From Xestospongia bergquistia (Eukaryota > Porifera > Demospongiae > Haplosclerida > Petrosiidae): DNA of 64,000 nt. The translations under genes were made by a program, and so were the position numbers. Shown here one piece after another: positions 46,801-59,700 of the stretch. Numbering within the stretch: position 1 is the first letter of the stretch; every line of letters starts with the position of its first letter. A model generated the notes under the pieces. It ran no database searches. It saw nothing but the letters and a program-made list of their open reading frames with translations, and had not been told where the DNA came from. The stretch covers positions 16,056,249 to 16,120,248 of the forward strand of contig OZ014412.1 in assembly GCA_963965975.1 (NCBI GenBank), in the 5' to 3' direction.

Positions 46801-49504
46801 CGGTTCCTGTATAAATAGGATGAGTTTATTCTTGTCCCTTAAAAAGATATAGTTTCTTTAAAAAGCCAATTTAGTTGACCATTGCTGGTCTGTTATCTTT
46901 AATGAGATTCATAGGTGCCCCACAAGAGCATGAAGACAATCTTCAGTACAAAGAAACTAAAACAGTTGTGATTCACAGTGTGTTGTTTGGGCCAGTGTTC
47001 TGCAATGCACCAGACCTCTGAGATGGTTACCAGCCTACTCTTTGGAGTATCCCAAAGGCCGGCTAGAGAATAGGGCTGGTAGTCTCTCTTTATGGAGATG
47101 AGGCTGGTGTATTTGTGGGGCCCGGTTCCTGTATAAATAGGATGAGTTTATTCTTGTCCCTTAAAAAAATATAGTTTCTTTAAACAGCCAATTTAGTTGA
47201 CCATTGCTGGTCTGTTATCGTTAATGAGATTCATAGGCGCCCCACAAGAGCATGAAGACAATCTGCAGTACATATATAAAGAAACTAAAACAGTTGTGAT
47301 TGCCAGTGTGTTGAGGGCCAGTGTTCTGCAATGCACCAGACATCTGAGATGGTTACCAGCCTACTCTTTGGAGTATCCCAAAGGCCGGCTAGAGAATAGG
47401 GCTGGTAATCTCTCTTAATGGAGATGAGGCTGGTGTATTTGTGGGACCCGGTTCCTGCATAAATAGGATGAGTTTATTCTTGTCCCTTAAAAAAAATATA
47501 GTTTCTTATAGTTTTAATTATTTAAACAGACAATTTAGTGGACCATTGCTGGTCAGTTATCGTTAATGAGATTCATAGGTGCCCCACAAGAGCATGAAGA
47601 CAATCTTCAGTACATATATAAAGAAACAAACGGTTGTGATTGCCAGTGTGTTGTGGGTTAGTGTTCTGCAATGCATCAGACCTCTGAGATGGTTACCAGC
47701 CTACTCTGGCAAAGGCCAGCTAGAGAATAGGGCTGGTAGTCTCTCTTTATGGAGATGAGGCTTGTGTATTTGTGGGGCCCGGTTCCTGCATAAATAGGAT
47801 GAGTTTATTCTTGTCCCTTAAAAAAATATATTTTCTTATAGTTTTAATTATTTAAACAGCCAATTTAGTTGACCATTGCTGGTCAGTTAACGTTAATGAG
47901 ATTCATAGGCGCCCCACAAGAGCAGGAAGACAATCTTCAGTACATATATAAAGAAACTAAAACGGTTGTGATTGCAAGTGTGTTGTGGGCCAGTGTTCTG
48001 CAATGCATCAGACCTCTGAAATGGTTACCAGCCTACTCTTTGGAGTATCCCAAAGGCCGGCTAGAGAATAGGGCTGGTAGTCTCTCTTTATGGAGATGAG
48101 GCTTGTGTATTTGTGGGGCCTGGTTCCTGCATAAATAGGATGAGTTTATTCTTGTCCCTTAAAAAATATAATTTTTTATAGGTTTAATTATTTAAACAGC
48201 CAATTTAGTTGACCATTGCTGGTCTGTTATCTTTAATGAGATTCATAAGCGCCCCACAAGAGCATGAAGACAATCTTCAGTACAAAGAAACTAAAACAGT
48301 TGTGATTCACAGTGTGTTGTTTGGGCCAGTGTTCTGCAATGCACCAGACCTCTGAGATGGTTACCAGCCTAATCTTTGGAGTATCCCAAAGGCCAGCTAG
48401 AGAATAGGGCTGGTAGTCTCTCTTTATGAAGATGAGGCTGGTGTATTTGTGGGGCCCGGTTCCTGCATAAATAGGATGAGTTTATTCTTGTCCCTTAAAA
48501 AAATACAGTTTCTTTAAACAGCCAATTTAGTTGACCATTGCTGGTCTGTTATCTTTAATGAGATTCATAGGCGCCCCACAAGAGCATGAAGACAATCTTC
48601 AGTACAAAGAAACTAAAACAGTTGTGATTCACAGTGTGTTGTTTGGGCCAGTGTTCTGCAATGCACCAGACCTCTGAGATGGTTACCAGCCTAATCTTTG
48701 GAGTATCCCAAAGGCCAGCTAGAGAATAGGGCTGGTAGTCTCTCTTTATGGAGATGAGGCTGGTGTATTTGTGGGGCCCGGTTCCTGCATAAATAGGATG
48801 AGTTTATTCTTGTCCCTTAAAAAAATACAGTTTCTTTAAACAGCCAATTTGGTTGACCATTGCTGGTCTGTTATCGTTAATGAGATTGATAGACGCCCCA
48901 CAAGAGCATGAAGACAATCTTCAGTACATATATAAACTAAAATAGTTGTGATTGTCAGTGTGTTGTGGGCCAGTGTTCTGCAATGCATCAGACCTCTGAG
49001 ATGGTTACCAGCCTAGTCTTTGGAGTATCCCAAAGGCCGGCTAGAGAATAGGGCTGGTAGTCTCTCTATAAGCGAGATGAGGCTGGTGTATTTGTGGGGC
49101 CCGGTTCTTGCATAAATAGGATGAGTTTATTCTTGTCCCTTAAAAAATATAGTTTCTTATAGTTTTAATTATTTAAACAGCCAATTTAGTTGACCATTGC
49201 TGGTCTGTTATCGTTAATGAGATTCATAGGCGCCCCACAAGAGCATGAAGACAATCTTCAGTACATATATAAAGAAACTAAAACAGTTGTGATTGCCAGT
49301 GTGTTGTGTGGGCCAGTATTCTGCAATGCACCAGACCTCTGAGATGGTTACCAGCCTACTCTTTGGAGTATCCCAAAGGCCGGCTAGAGAATAGGGCTGG
49401 TAGTCTCTCTTTATGGAGATGAGGCTGGTGTATTTGTGGGGCCCGGTTCCTGCATAAATAGGATGAGTTTATTCTTGTCCCTTAAAAAAATACAGTTTCT
49501 TTAA

Positions 49505-50148
49505 CTCTTTCACGGATTGCTGCGCAATTTTGCGCAGGCGTGGCTTCCTTTTGAGTGGGTGGCTGCGCAATTTTGCGCAGCATAAGTCAAATTATTATTA
49601 AAATCAATTTTTATAAAAGAAAGTGAGATTATGACTTGTAGAAGAGATATATTACCCTCAGACCCCAATTTCCTGTTAAATTATCTTGAAGAAATGCCTA
49701 GTGATGGTGAATCTGACAACAACTTCGATGGTTACATTACTGATGAAGATGTGGAAGACGAAGAATCCAACTGCACTGCATTCTCCAGCTCCATAAACTC
49801 TAAGAACAGAACCAATAACCATCATACAACAACTAACCTGTCCAAAAAATAATTCATGATGAGTAAAAGACTTATAAAAACTGTCACAAAATTAGGTGAA
49901 GTACCCGCGAATGATATTGGTATGACGAAGCTTTTTTTATAATAATAAAGTTGTTGACACATGCTTCAAACTCTAAGAATATAACCAAAAACTATTATAC
50001 AACAACTAATCTGTCAAAAATAGAGCGTACAGCTCTCAACAAGACAGAAAACTGATCAAAGGTGACCTCGAGTAAAACGTGAATAATCAAGTCAATTTGG
50101 CCGCCCACAGGAAGTTGATCTTAATTAATTTGATTACCCGTGAAAGGG
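49505..50148. mobile_element. piggyBac-type non-autonomous element (644 bp) in the satellite
   Basis: TTAA at 49501-49504 and 50149-50152 flank a 644-bp insert whose ends are inverted with one mismatch in eleven (CTCTTTCACGG and CCCTTTCACGG). Removing the insert and one TTAA leaves the normal monomer sequence TTTCTTTAAACAGCC. Two direct copies of GCTGCGCAATTTTGCGCAG lie at 49519 and 49562 near the left end only. A further short inverted pair (CTTCCT...GTGGG) lies inside. Confidence 0.93.
49631..49852 (+). pseudogene. Truncated piggyBac transposase N-terminus
   Basis: A 73-residue ORF starts MTCRRDILPSDPNF and contains the acidic run SDGESDNNFDGYITDEDVED, which resembles the N-terminal region of piggyBac transposases. 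It stops before any catalytic domain. A diverged direct copy of its 3' part lies at about 49971-50025. The sequence differs from the N-terminus of the gene at 34838, so it derives from another family. Confidence 0.55.
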
Positions 50149-50714
50149 TTAAACAGCCAATTTAGTTGACCATTGCTGGTCTGTTATCGTTAATGAGATT
50201 CATAGGCGCCCCACAAGAGCATGAAGACAATCTTCAGTACATATATAAAGAAACTAAAACAGTTGTGATTGCCAGTGTGTTGTGGGCCAGTGTTCTGCAA
50301 TGCATCAGACCTCTATGATGGTTACCAGCCTAGTCTTTGGAGTATCCCAAAGGCCGGCTAGAGAATAGGGCTGGTAGTCTCTCTTTAAGCGAGATGAGGC
50401 TGGTGTATTTGTGGGGCCCGGTTCTTGCATAAATAGGATGAGTTTATTCTTGTCCCTTAAAAAAATAGTTTCTTATAGCTTTAATCATTTAAACAGCCAA
50501 TTTAGTTGATCATTGCTGGTCAGTTATCGTTAATGAGATTAATGAGATTCATAGGCGCCCCACAAGAGCATGAAGACAATCTTCAGTACATATATAAAGA
50601 AACTAAAACAGTTGTGATTGCCAGTGTGTAAATAGGGCTGGTAGTCTCTCTTTATGGAGATGAGGCTCGTGTATTTGTTTGGTCCGGTTCCTGCATAAAT
50701 AGGATGAGTTTATT

Positions 50715-53700
50715 TCCAAACTTTTTGGATGACTAAGGGGTTAAAATAAGCGTATTTTAGGCGCCAAATAACGTAAGAAATAAAGGGTTAAATTTTAAAA
50801 AAGTTTAGCGCCAAAAAACTTAGAAATTCTTACTCAAAATTTTCCAAACTTTTTGGATGAGTAAGGGGTTAAAATACGCGTATTTTAGGCGACAAATAAC
50901 GTAGGAAACAAACGTAGGCCCTTACTCACCAAAAAAATTTTGGTTCCAAAAATCTTAGAAATTTTGAGTCAAATTTTTCCAAACTTTTTGGGTGACTGAG
51001 GGGTTAAAATACGCGTATTTTAGGCGACAAATAACGTAGGAAATAAAGGGTTAAATTTAAAAAAATTTTGGCGCCAAAAACTTAGAAATTTTCAGTCAAA
51101 ATTTTCCAAACTTTTTGGGTGACTTAGTGGTTAAAATACGCGTGTTTTAGAAGCCAAATAAAGTAGGAAATAAAGGGTTAAATTTAAAAAATTTTTTGCG
51201 CCAAAAAACTTAGAAATTATGACTGAAATTTTTGCACTTTTTTGGTGACTCAGTGGTTAAAATACGCTTGTTTTAGGCGCCAAATAAAGTAGGAAATAAA
51301 GGGTTTTTAAAAAAATTTTTTGGCGCCAAAAAACTTAGAAATTAATACTGAAATTTTTCCAAACTTTTTTGGTGAGTAAGGGGTTAAAAATTCGCGTATT
51401 TTTGGCGCCAAATAACGTAGGAAATAAAGGGTTAAATTTAAAAAATTTTTGGCGCCAAAAAATTAGATATTCTTACTCTAAATTTTCCAAATTTTTTTGG
51501 TGACTAAGTGGTTAAAATACGCGTATTTTAGGCGCTAAAGAACGTAAGAAATAAAGGGTTAAATTTAAAAAATTTTTAGCGCCAAATAACTTAGGAAATA
51601 AAGGTTAAATTTAAAAAATGTTTGGCGCCAAAAAATTAGATATTCTTACTCAAAATTTTCCAAACTTTTTTGGTGACTAAGTGGTTAAAATACGCGTATT
51701 TTAGGCGCCAAATAACGTAGGATATAAAGGGTTAAATTAAAAAAAATTTTGGTTCCAAAAATCTTAGAAATTTTGAGTCAAATTTTTCCAAACTTTTTGG
51801 GTGACTGAGGGGTTAAAATACGCGTATTTTAGGCGCCAAATAACGTAGGAAATAAAGGGTTAAATTTAAAAAATTTTTGGCGCCAAAAAAATTAGAAATT
51901 CTTACTCAAATTTTTCCATACTTTTTGGGTGACTAAGGGGTTAAAATACGCGTATTTTAGGTGCCAAATAATGTAGGAAATAAAAGGTTAAATTTAAAAA
52001 AATTTTTGCGACAAAAAACTTAAAAATTATTACTCAAATTTTTCCAAACTTTTTGGGTGACTAAGGGGTTAAAATACGCGTATTTTAGGCGACAAATAAC
52101 GTAGGAAATAAAGAGTTAAATTTAAAAAATTTTTGGCGCCAAAAACTTAGAAATTATGACTGAAATTTTTCCAAACTTTTTTGGTGACTAAGGGGTTAAA
52201 ATACGCGTATTTTAGGCGACAAATAACGAAGGAAATAAAGGGTTAAATTTAAAAAATTCTTGGCGCCAAAAAACTTAGAAATTCTTACTCAAAATTTTAC
52301 AAATTTTTTGGTGACTAAGGGATTAAAATACCCGTTTTTTAGGCGCCAAATAACGTAGGAAATAAAGGTTTAAATTTAAAAAATTTTTGGCAAAAAAAAA
52401 CTTAGAAATTATGAGTCAAATTTTTCCAAACTTTTTGGATGATTAAAAGGTTAAAAAACGCTTATTTTAGGCGACAAATAACGTAGGAAATATAGGGTTA
52501 AATTTAAAAAATTTTTGGCGCCAAAAAAATTTGAAATTATGTGTCAAATTTTTCCAAACTTTTTGGATGAAGGGGTTAAAATACGTGTAGTTTAGGCGCC
52601 AAATAACGTAGGAAATAAAGGTTAAATTTAAAAAATTTTTGGCGCCAAAAACTTAGAAATTATGACTGAAATTTTCCAAACTTTTTTGGTTACTAAGGGG
52701 TTAAAATACGCGTATTTTAGGCGACAAATAACGAAGGAAATAAAGGGTTAAATTTAAAAAATTCTTGGCGCCAAAAAACTTAGAAATTCTTACTCAAAAT
52801 TTTACAAATTTTTTGGTGACTAAGGGATTAAAATACCCGTTTTTTAGGCGCCAAATAACGTAGGAAATAAAGGTTTAAATTTAAAAAATTTTTGGCAACA
52901 AAAAACTTAGAAATTATGAGTCAAATTTTTCCAAACTTTTTGGATGATTAAAAGGTTAAAATACGCGTATTTTAGGCGACAAATAACGTAGGAAATATAG
53001 GGTTAAATTTAAAAAATTTTTGGCGCCAAAAAACTTCGAAATTATGTGTCAAATTTTTCCAAACTTTTTGGATGAAGGGGTTAAAATACATGTAGTTTAG
53101 GCGCCAAATAACGTAGGAAATAAAGGGTTAAATTTAAAAAATTTTTGGCGCCAAAAACTTAGAAATTATGACTGAAATTTTTCCAAACTTGTTTGGTTAC
53201 TAAGGGGTTAAAATACGCGTATTTTAGGCGACAAATAACGAAGGAAATAAAGGGTTAAATTTAAAAAGGTCTTGGCGCCAAAAAACTTAGAAATTCTTAC
53301 TCAAAATTTTACAAATTTTTTGGTGACTAAGGGGTTAAAATACACGTATTTTAGGCGCCAAATAACGTAGGAAATAAAGGTTTAAAATTAAAAAATTTTT
53401 GGAAACAAAAAACTTAGAAATTATGAGTCAAATTTTTCAAAACTTTTTGGATGATTAAAAGGTTAAAGTACGCGTATTTTAGGCGACAAATAACGTAGTA
53501 AATATAGGGTTAAATTTAAAAATTTTTTGGCTCCAAAAAACTTAGAAATTATGACTGAAATTTTTCCAAACTTTTTTGGTGACTGAGGGGTTAAAATACG
53601 CGTATTTTAGGTGACAAATAACGTAGGAAATAAAGGGTTAAATTTAAAAAATTTTTGGCGCCAAAAAACTTAGAAATTGTGTGTCAAATTTTTCCAAACT

Positions 53701-56700
53701 TTTTGGATGAAGGGGTTAAAATACGCGTAGATTAGGCGCCAAATAACGTAGGAAATAAAGGGTTAAATATAAGAAATTTTTGGCGCCAAAAAACTTAGAA
53801 ATTATGACTGAAATTTTTTCAAAATTTTATGACTAAGGGGTTAAAATACGCGTATTTTAGGCGCCAAATAACATAGGAAATAAAGGGTTAAATTTAAAAA
53901 ATTTTTGGCGCCAAAAACTTAGAAATTATGACTGAAATTTTTCCAAAATTTTTTTGTGACTAAGGGGTTAAAATACGCGTATTTTAGGCGACAAATATTG
54001 TAGGAAATAAAGGGTTAAATTTAAAAAATTTTTGGCGCCAAAAAACTTAGACATTATGACTGAAATTTTTCCAAACTTTTATGAATAAGGGGTTAAAATA
54101 CGCGTATTTTAGGCGCCAAATAACGTAGGAAATCAAGGGTTAAATTTAAAAAATTTTTGGCGGCAAAAACTTAGAAATTATGACAGAAATTTTTCCAAAC
54201 TTTTTTGGTGACTAAGGGGTTAAAATACGCGTATTTTAGGCGACAAATAACGAAGGAAATAAAGGGTTAAATTTAAAAAATTCTTGGCGCCAAAAAACTT
54301 TGAAATTCTTACTCAAAATTTTACAAATTTTTTGGTGACTAAAGGGTTAAAATACGCGTATTTTAGGCGCCAAATAACGTAGGAAATAAAGGTTTAAATT
54401 TAAAAAATTTTTGGCAACAAAAAACTTAGAAATTATGAGTCAAATTTTTCCAAACTTTTTGGACGATTAAAAGGTTTAAATACGCGTATTTTATGCGACA
54501 AATAACGTAGGAAATATACGGTTAAATTTAAAAAATTTTTGGCGCCAAAAATTTAGAAATTATGACTGAAATTTTTCCAAAATTTTTTGGTGACTAAGGG
54601 GTTAAAATACGCGTATTTTAGGCGACAAATATTGTAGGAAATAAAGGGTTAAATTTAAAAAATTTTTGGCACCAAAAAACTTAGAAATTATGACTGAAAT
54701 TTTTCCAAAATTTTTTGGTGACTAAGGGGTTAAAATACGCGTATTTTAGGCGACAAATATTGTAGGAAATAAAGGGTTAAATTTAAAAAATTTTTTGGCA
54801 CCAAAAAACTTAGAAATTATGACTGAAATTTTTCCAAAATTTTTTGGTGACTAAGGGGTTAAAATACGCGTATTTTAGGCGACAAATATTGTAGGAAATA
54901 AAGGGTTAAATTTAAAAAATTTTTGGCACCAAAAAACTTAGAAATTATGACTGAAATTTTTCCAAAATTTTTTGGTGACTAAGGGGTTAAAATACGCGTA
55001 TTTTAGGCGACAAATATTGTAGGAAATAAAGGGTTAAATTTAAAAAATTTTTTGGAACAAAAAACTTACAAATTATGACTGAAATTTTTCCAAAATTTTT
55101 TGGTGACTAAGGGGTTAAAATACGCGTATTTTAGGCGACAAATATTGTAGGAAATAAAGGGTTAAATTTAAAAAATTTTTGGCGCCAAAAAACTTAGAAA
55201 TTATGACTGAAATTTTTCCAAACTTTTATGACTAAGGGGTTAAAATACGCGTATTTTAGGCGCCAAATAACGTAGAAATAAAGGGTTAAATTTAAAAAAT
55301 TTTTAGCGGCAAAAACTTAGAAATTCTTACTCAAAATTTTACAAATTTTTTGGTGACTAAAGGGTTAAAATACGCGTATTTTAGGCGCCAAATAACGTAG
55401 GAAAAAAAGGTTTAAATTTAAAAAATTTTTGGCAACAAAAAACTTAGAAATTATGACTGAAATTTTTCCAAACTTTTTGGATGATTAAAAGGTTAAAATA
55501 CGCGTATTTTAGGCGACAAATAACGCAGGAAATATAGGGTTAATTTTAAAAAATTTTTGGCGCTAAAAAACTTAGAAATTATGACTGAAATTTTTCCAAA
55601 CTTTTTTGGTGACTAAGGGGTTAAAATACGCGTATTTTACGCGCAAAATAACGTAGGAAATAAAGGGTTAAACGTAAAAAATTTTTGGCGCCAAAAAACT
55701 TAGAAATTATGACTGAAATTTTTCCTAACTTTTATGACTAAGGGGTTAAAATACGCGTATTTTAGGCGCCAAATAACGTAGGAAATAAAGGGTTAAATGT
55801 AAAAAATTTTTGGCGCCAAAAAACTTCGAAATTATGACTGAAATTTTTCCAAACTTTTTGGTGACTAAGGGGTTAAAATACGCGTATTTTAGGCGCAAAA
55901 TAACGTAGGAAATGAAGGGTTAAATTTAAAAAATTCTTGGCGCAAAAAAACTTCGAAATTATGACTGAAATTTTTCCAAACTTTTTTGGTTACTAAGGGG
56001 TTAAAATACGCGTATTTTAGGCGACAAATATTGTAGGAAATAAAGGGTTAAATTTAAAAATTTTTTGTGCCAAAAAACTTAGAAATTATGACTGAAATTT
56101 TTCCAAAAATTTTGGGTGACTGAGGGGTTAAAATACGTGAATTTTAGGCGCCAAATAACGTAGGAAATATAGGGTTAAGTTAAAAAAATTTTTGTCGCCA
56201 AAAAGCTTAGAAATTATGACTGAAATTTTTCCAATCTTTTATGACTAAGGGGTTAAAATACGCGTATTTTAGGCGCCAAATAACGTAGGAAATAAAGGGT
56301 TAAGTTAAAAAAATTTTTAGCGCCAAAAAACTTAAAAATTCTTACTCAAATTTTTCCAAAATTTTTGGGTGACTGTGGGGTTAAAAGACGCGTATTTTGT
56401 GCGCCAAATAACGTAGGAAATAAAGATTTAAATTTAAAAAATTTTTGGCGCCAAAAAACTTAGAAATTATGACTGAAATTTTTCCAAACTTTTATGACTA
56501 AGTGGTTAAAATACGCGTATTTTAGGCGCAAAATAACGTAGGAAATAAAGGGTTAAATTTAAAAAAAATTTGGCGCCAAAAAACTTAGAAATTCTTACTC
56601 AAAATTTTCCAAACTTTTTTGGTGACTAAGTGGTTAAAATACGCGTATTTTTGGCGCCAAATAACGTAGGAAATAAAGGGTTAAATTTAAAAAATTTTTG

Positions 56701-59700
56701 TGCCAAAACACTTAGAAATTATGACTGAAATTTTTCCAAAATTTTTTGGTGACTAAGGGGTTAAAATACGCGTATTTTAGGCGCCAAATAACGTAGGAAA
56801 TAAAGGGTTAAATTAAAAAAATTTTTGGCGCCAAAAACTTAGAAATTTTGACTGAAATTTTTCCAAAATTTTTTGGTGACTAAGGGGTTAAAATACGCGT
56901 ATTTTAGGCGCCAAATAACGTAGGAAATCAAGGGTTAAATTTAAAAAATTTTTGGAGCCAAAAAACTTAGAAATTTTACCTCAAAATTTTCCAAACTTTT
57001 TGGGTAACTGAGTGGTTAAAATGCGCGTATTTTAGGCGCAAAATTACGTAGGAAATAAAGGGTTAAATTTAAAAAATTTTTGGCGCCAAAAAACTTAGAA
57101 ATTATGAGTCAAATTTTTTCAAACTTTTTGGATGATTAAGGGGTTAAAATACGCGTATTTTAGGCGACAAATAACGTAGGAAATATAGGGTTAAATTTAA
57201 AAAATTTTTGGTGCCAAAAAACTTAGAAATTATGACTGAAATTTTTCCAAACTTTTTTGGTGACTAAGGGGTTAAAAGACGCGTATTTTAGGTGCCAAAT
57301 AATGTAGGAAATAAAGGGTTAAATTTAAAAAATTCTTGGCGCAAAAAAACTTCGAAATTGTGACTGAAATTTTTCCAAACTTTTTGGTGACTAAGGGGTT
57401 AAAATACGCGTATTTTAGGTGCAAAATAACGTAGGAAATAAAGGGTTAAATTTAAAAAATTCTTGGCGCAAAAAAACTTCGAAATTATGACTGAAATTTT
57501 TCCAAACTTTTTTGCTTACTAAGGGGTTAAAATACGCGTATTTTAGGCGACAAATATTGTAGGAAATAAAGGGTTAAATTTAAAAATTTTTTGTGCCATA
57601 AAACTTAGAAATTATGACTGAAATTTTTCCAAACTTTTTGGGTGACTGAGGGGTTAAAATACGTGAATTTTAGGCGCCAAATAACGTAGGAAATATAGGG
57701 TTAAGTTAAAAAAATTTTTGGCGCCAAAAAGCTTAGAAATTATGACTGAAATTTTTCCAATCTTTTATGACTAAGGGGTTAAAATACGCGTATTTTAGGC
57801 GCCAAATAACGTAGGAAATGAAGGGTTAAATTTAAAAAATTTTTGGTGTAAAAAAACTTAGAAATTATGACTGAAATTTTTCCAAACTTTTTTGGTGACT
57901 AAGGGGTTAAAAGACGCGTATTTTAGGTGCCAAATAACGTAGGAAATAAAGGGTTAAATTTAAAAAATTTTTAGCGCCAAAAAACTTAGAAATTTTGACT
58001 CAAAATTTTCCAAACTTTTTGGGTGACTGAGTGGTTAAAATACGCGTATTTTAGGCGCCAAATAACGTAGGAAATAAAGGTTTAAATTTAAAAAAATTTG
58101 GCGCCAAAAAACTTAAAAATTCTTACTCAAATTTTTCCAAAATTTTTGGGTGACTGTGGGGTTAAAAGACGCGTATTTTGTGCGCCAAATAACGTAGGAA
58201 ATAAAGGTTTAAATTTAAAAAATTTTTGGCGCCAAAAAACTTAGAAATTCATACTCAAAATTTTCCAAACTTTTTGGGTGACTGAGTGGTTAAAATACGC
58301 GTATTTTAGGCGCAAAATAACGTAGGAAATAAAGGGTTAAATTTAAAAAATTTTTGGCGCCAAAAAACTTAGAAATTATGAGTCAAATTTTTCCAAACTT
58401 TTTGGATGATTAAGGGGTTAAAATACGCGTATTTTAGGTGCCAAATAACGTAGGAAATAAAGGGTTAAATTTAAAAAATTTTTGGCGCCAAAAAACAGAA
58501 ATTTTTACTCAAAATTTTCCAAACTTTTTGGGTGACTGAGGGGTTAAAATATGCGTATTTTAGGCGCCAAATAACGTAGGAAATAAAGGGTTAAATTTCA
58601 AAAATTTTGGCGCCAAAAAAATTAGAAATCATGAGTCAAATTTTTCCAAACTATTTGGATGATTAAGGGGTTAAAATACGCGTATTTTAGGCTGCAAATA
58701 ACGTAGGAAATAATGGGTTAAATTTTAAAAATTTTTGGCTCCAAAAAAACTTAGAAATTATGACTGAAATTTTCCAAACTTTTTGGATGATTAAGGGGTT
58801 AAAATACGCGTATTTTAGGCGCTAAATAACGTAAGAAATAAAGGGTAAAATTTAAAAAATTTTGATGCCAAAAAACTTAGAAATTCTTACTCAAAATTTT
58901 CCAAACTTTTTGGATGATTAAGGGGTTAAAATACGCGTATTTTAGGCGCCAAATAACGTAGGAAATAAAGCGTTAAATGTAAAAAATTTTTGGCGCCAAA
59001 AAACTTAGAAATTATGATTGAAATTGTTCCAAAATTTTTTGGTTACTAAGGGGTTAAAATACGCGTATTTTAGGCGACAAATATTGTAGGAAATAAATGG
59101 TTAAATTTAAAAAATTTTAGTGCCAAAAAACTTATAAATTATGACTGAAATTTTTCCAAACTTTTTGGGTGACTGAGGGGTTAAAATACGCGTATTTTAG
59201 GCGCCAAATTACGTAGGAAATAAAGGGTTAAATTTAAAAAATTCTTGGCGCCAAAAAACTTAGAAATTCTTGCTAAAAATTTTACAAATTTTTTGGTGAC
59301 AAAGGGGTTAAAATACGCGTATTTTAGGTGCCAAATAACGTAGGAAATAAAGGGTTAAATTTAAAAAATTTTTGGCGCCAAAAAAAAGAAATTTTTACTC
59401 AAAATTTTCCAAACTTTTTGGGTGACTGAGGGGTTAAAATACGCGTATTTTAGGCGCCAAATAACGTAGGAAATAAAGGGTTAAATTTAAGAAATTTTTG
59501 GCGCCAAAAAAATTACAAATTCTTACTCAAATTTTTCCAAACTTTTTGGGTGACTGAGGGGTTAAAATACGCGTATTTTAGGCGCCAAATAACGTAGGAA
59601 ATAAAGGGTAAATTTAAAAAATTTTTGGCGCCAAAAAACTTAGAAATTATGACTGAAATTTTTCCAAACTTTTTTGGTGACTAAGGGGTTAAAATACATG

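Larger units (their letters stand above)
34931..50714. repeat. 334-bp satellite array with higher-order repeats (about 46 monomers)
   Basis: Monomers of about 334 bp share GTTGACCATTGCTGGTC, CATAGGCGCCCCACAAGAGC, GATGGTTACCAGCC, ATAGGGCTGGTAGTCTC and TATAAATAGGATGAG. Variants are marked by a 6-bp TATATA presence or absence after AGTACA, and by TGTGTGGG versus TGTGGG. Larger repeats are visible: about 2008 bp (near 37200-41200) and 4326 bp (41217 to 45543, 41885 to 46211, 42871 to 47197). The monomer-encoded 67-76 residue ORF is open in only some monomers and I do not call it a gene. The last monomer is partly deleted and fuses to the 128-bp satellite at 50714. Confidence 0.95.

Noticed and set aside
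35202-48099. Sixteen similar 73-76 residue ORFs as a gene family
   Set aside because: They are read-throughs of the 334-bp satellite, start from TTG as listed, and are broken in many other monomers. No domain is recognisable.
34931-50714. Hammerhead ribozyme in the 334-bp satellite
   Set aside because: A GATGAGGC string suggested the core, but no CTGATGA plus GAAA arrangement with three stems could be drawn.
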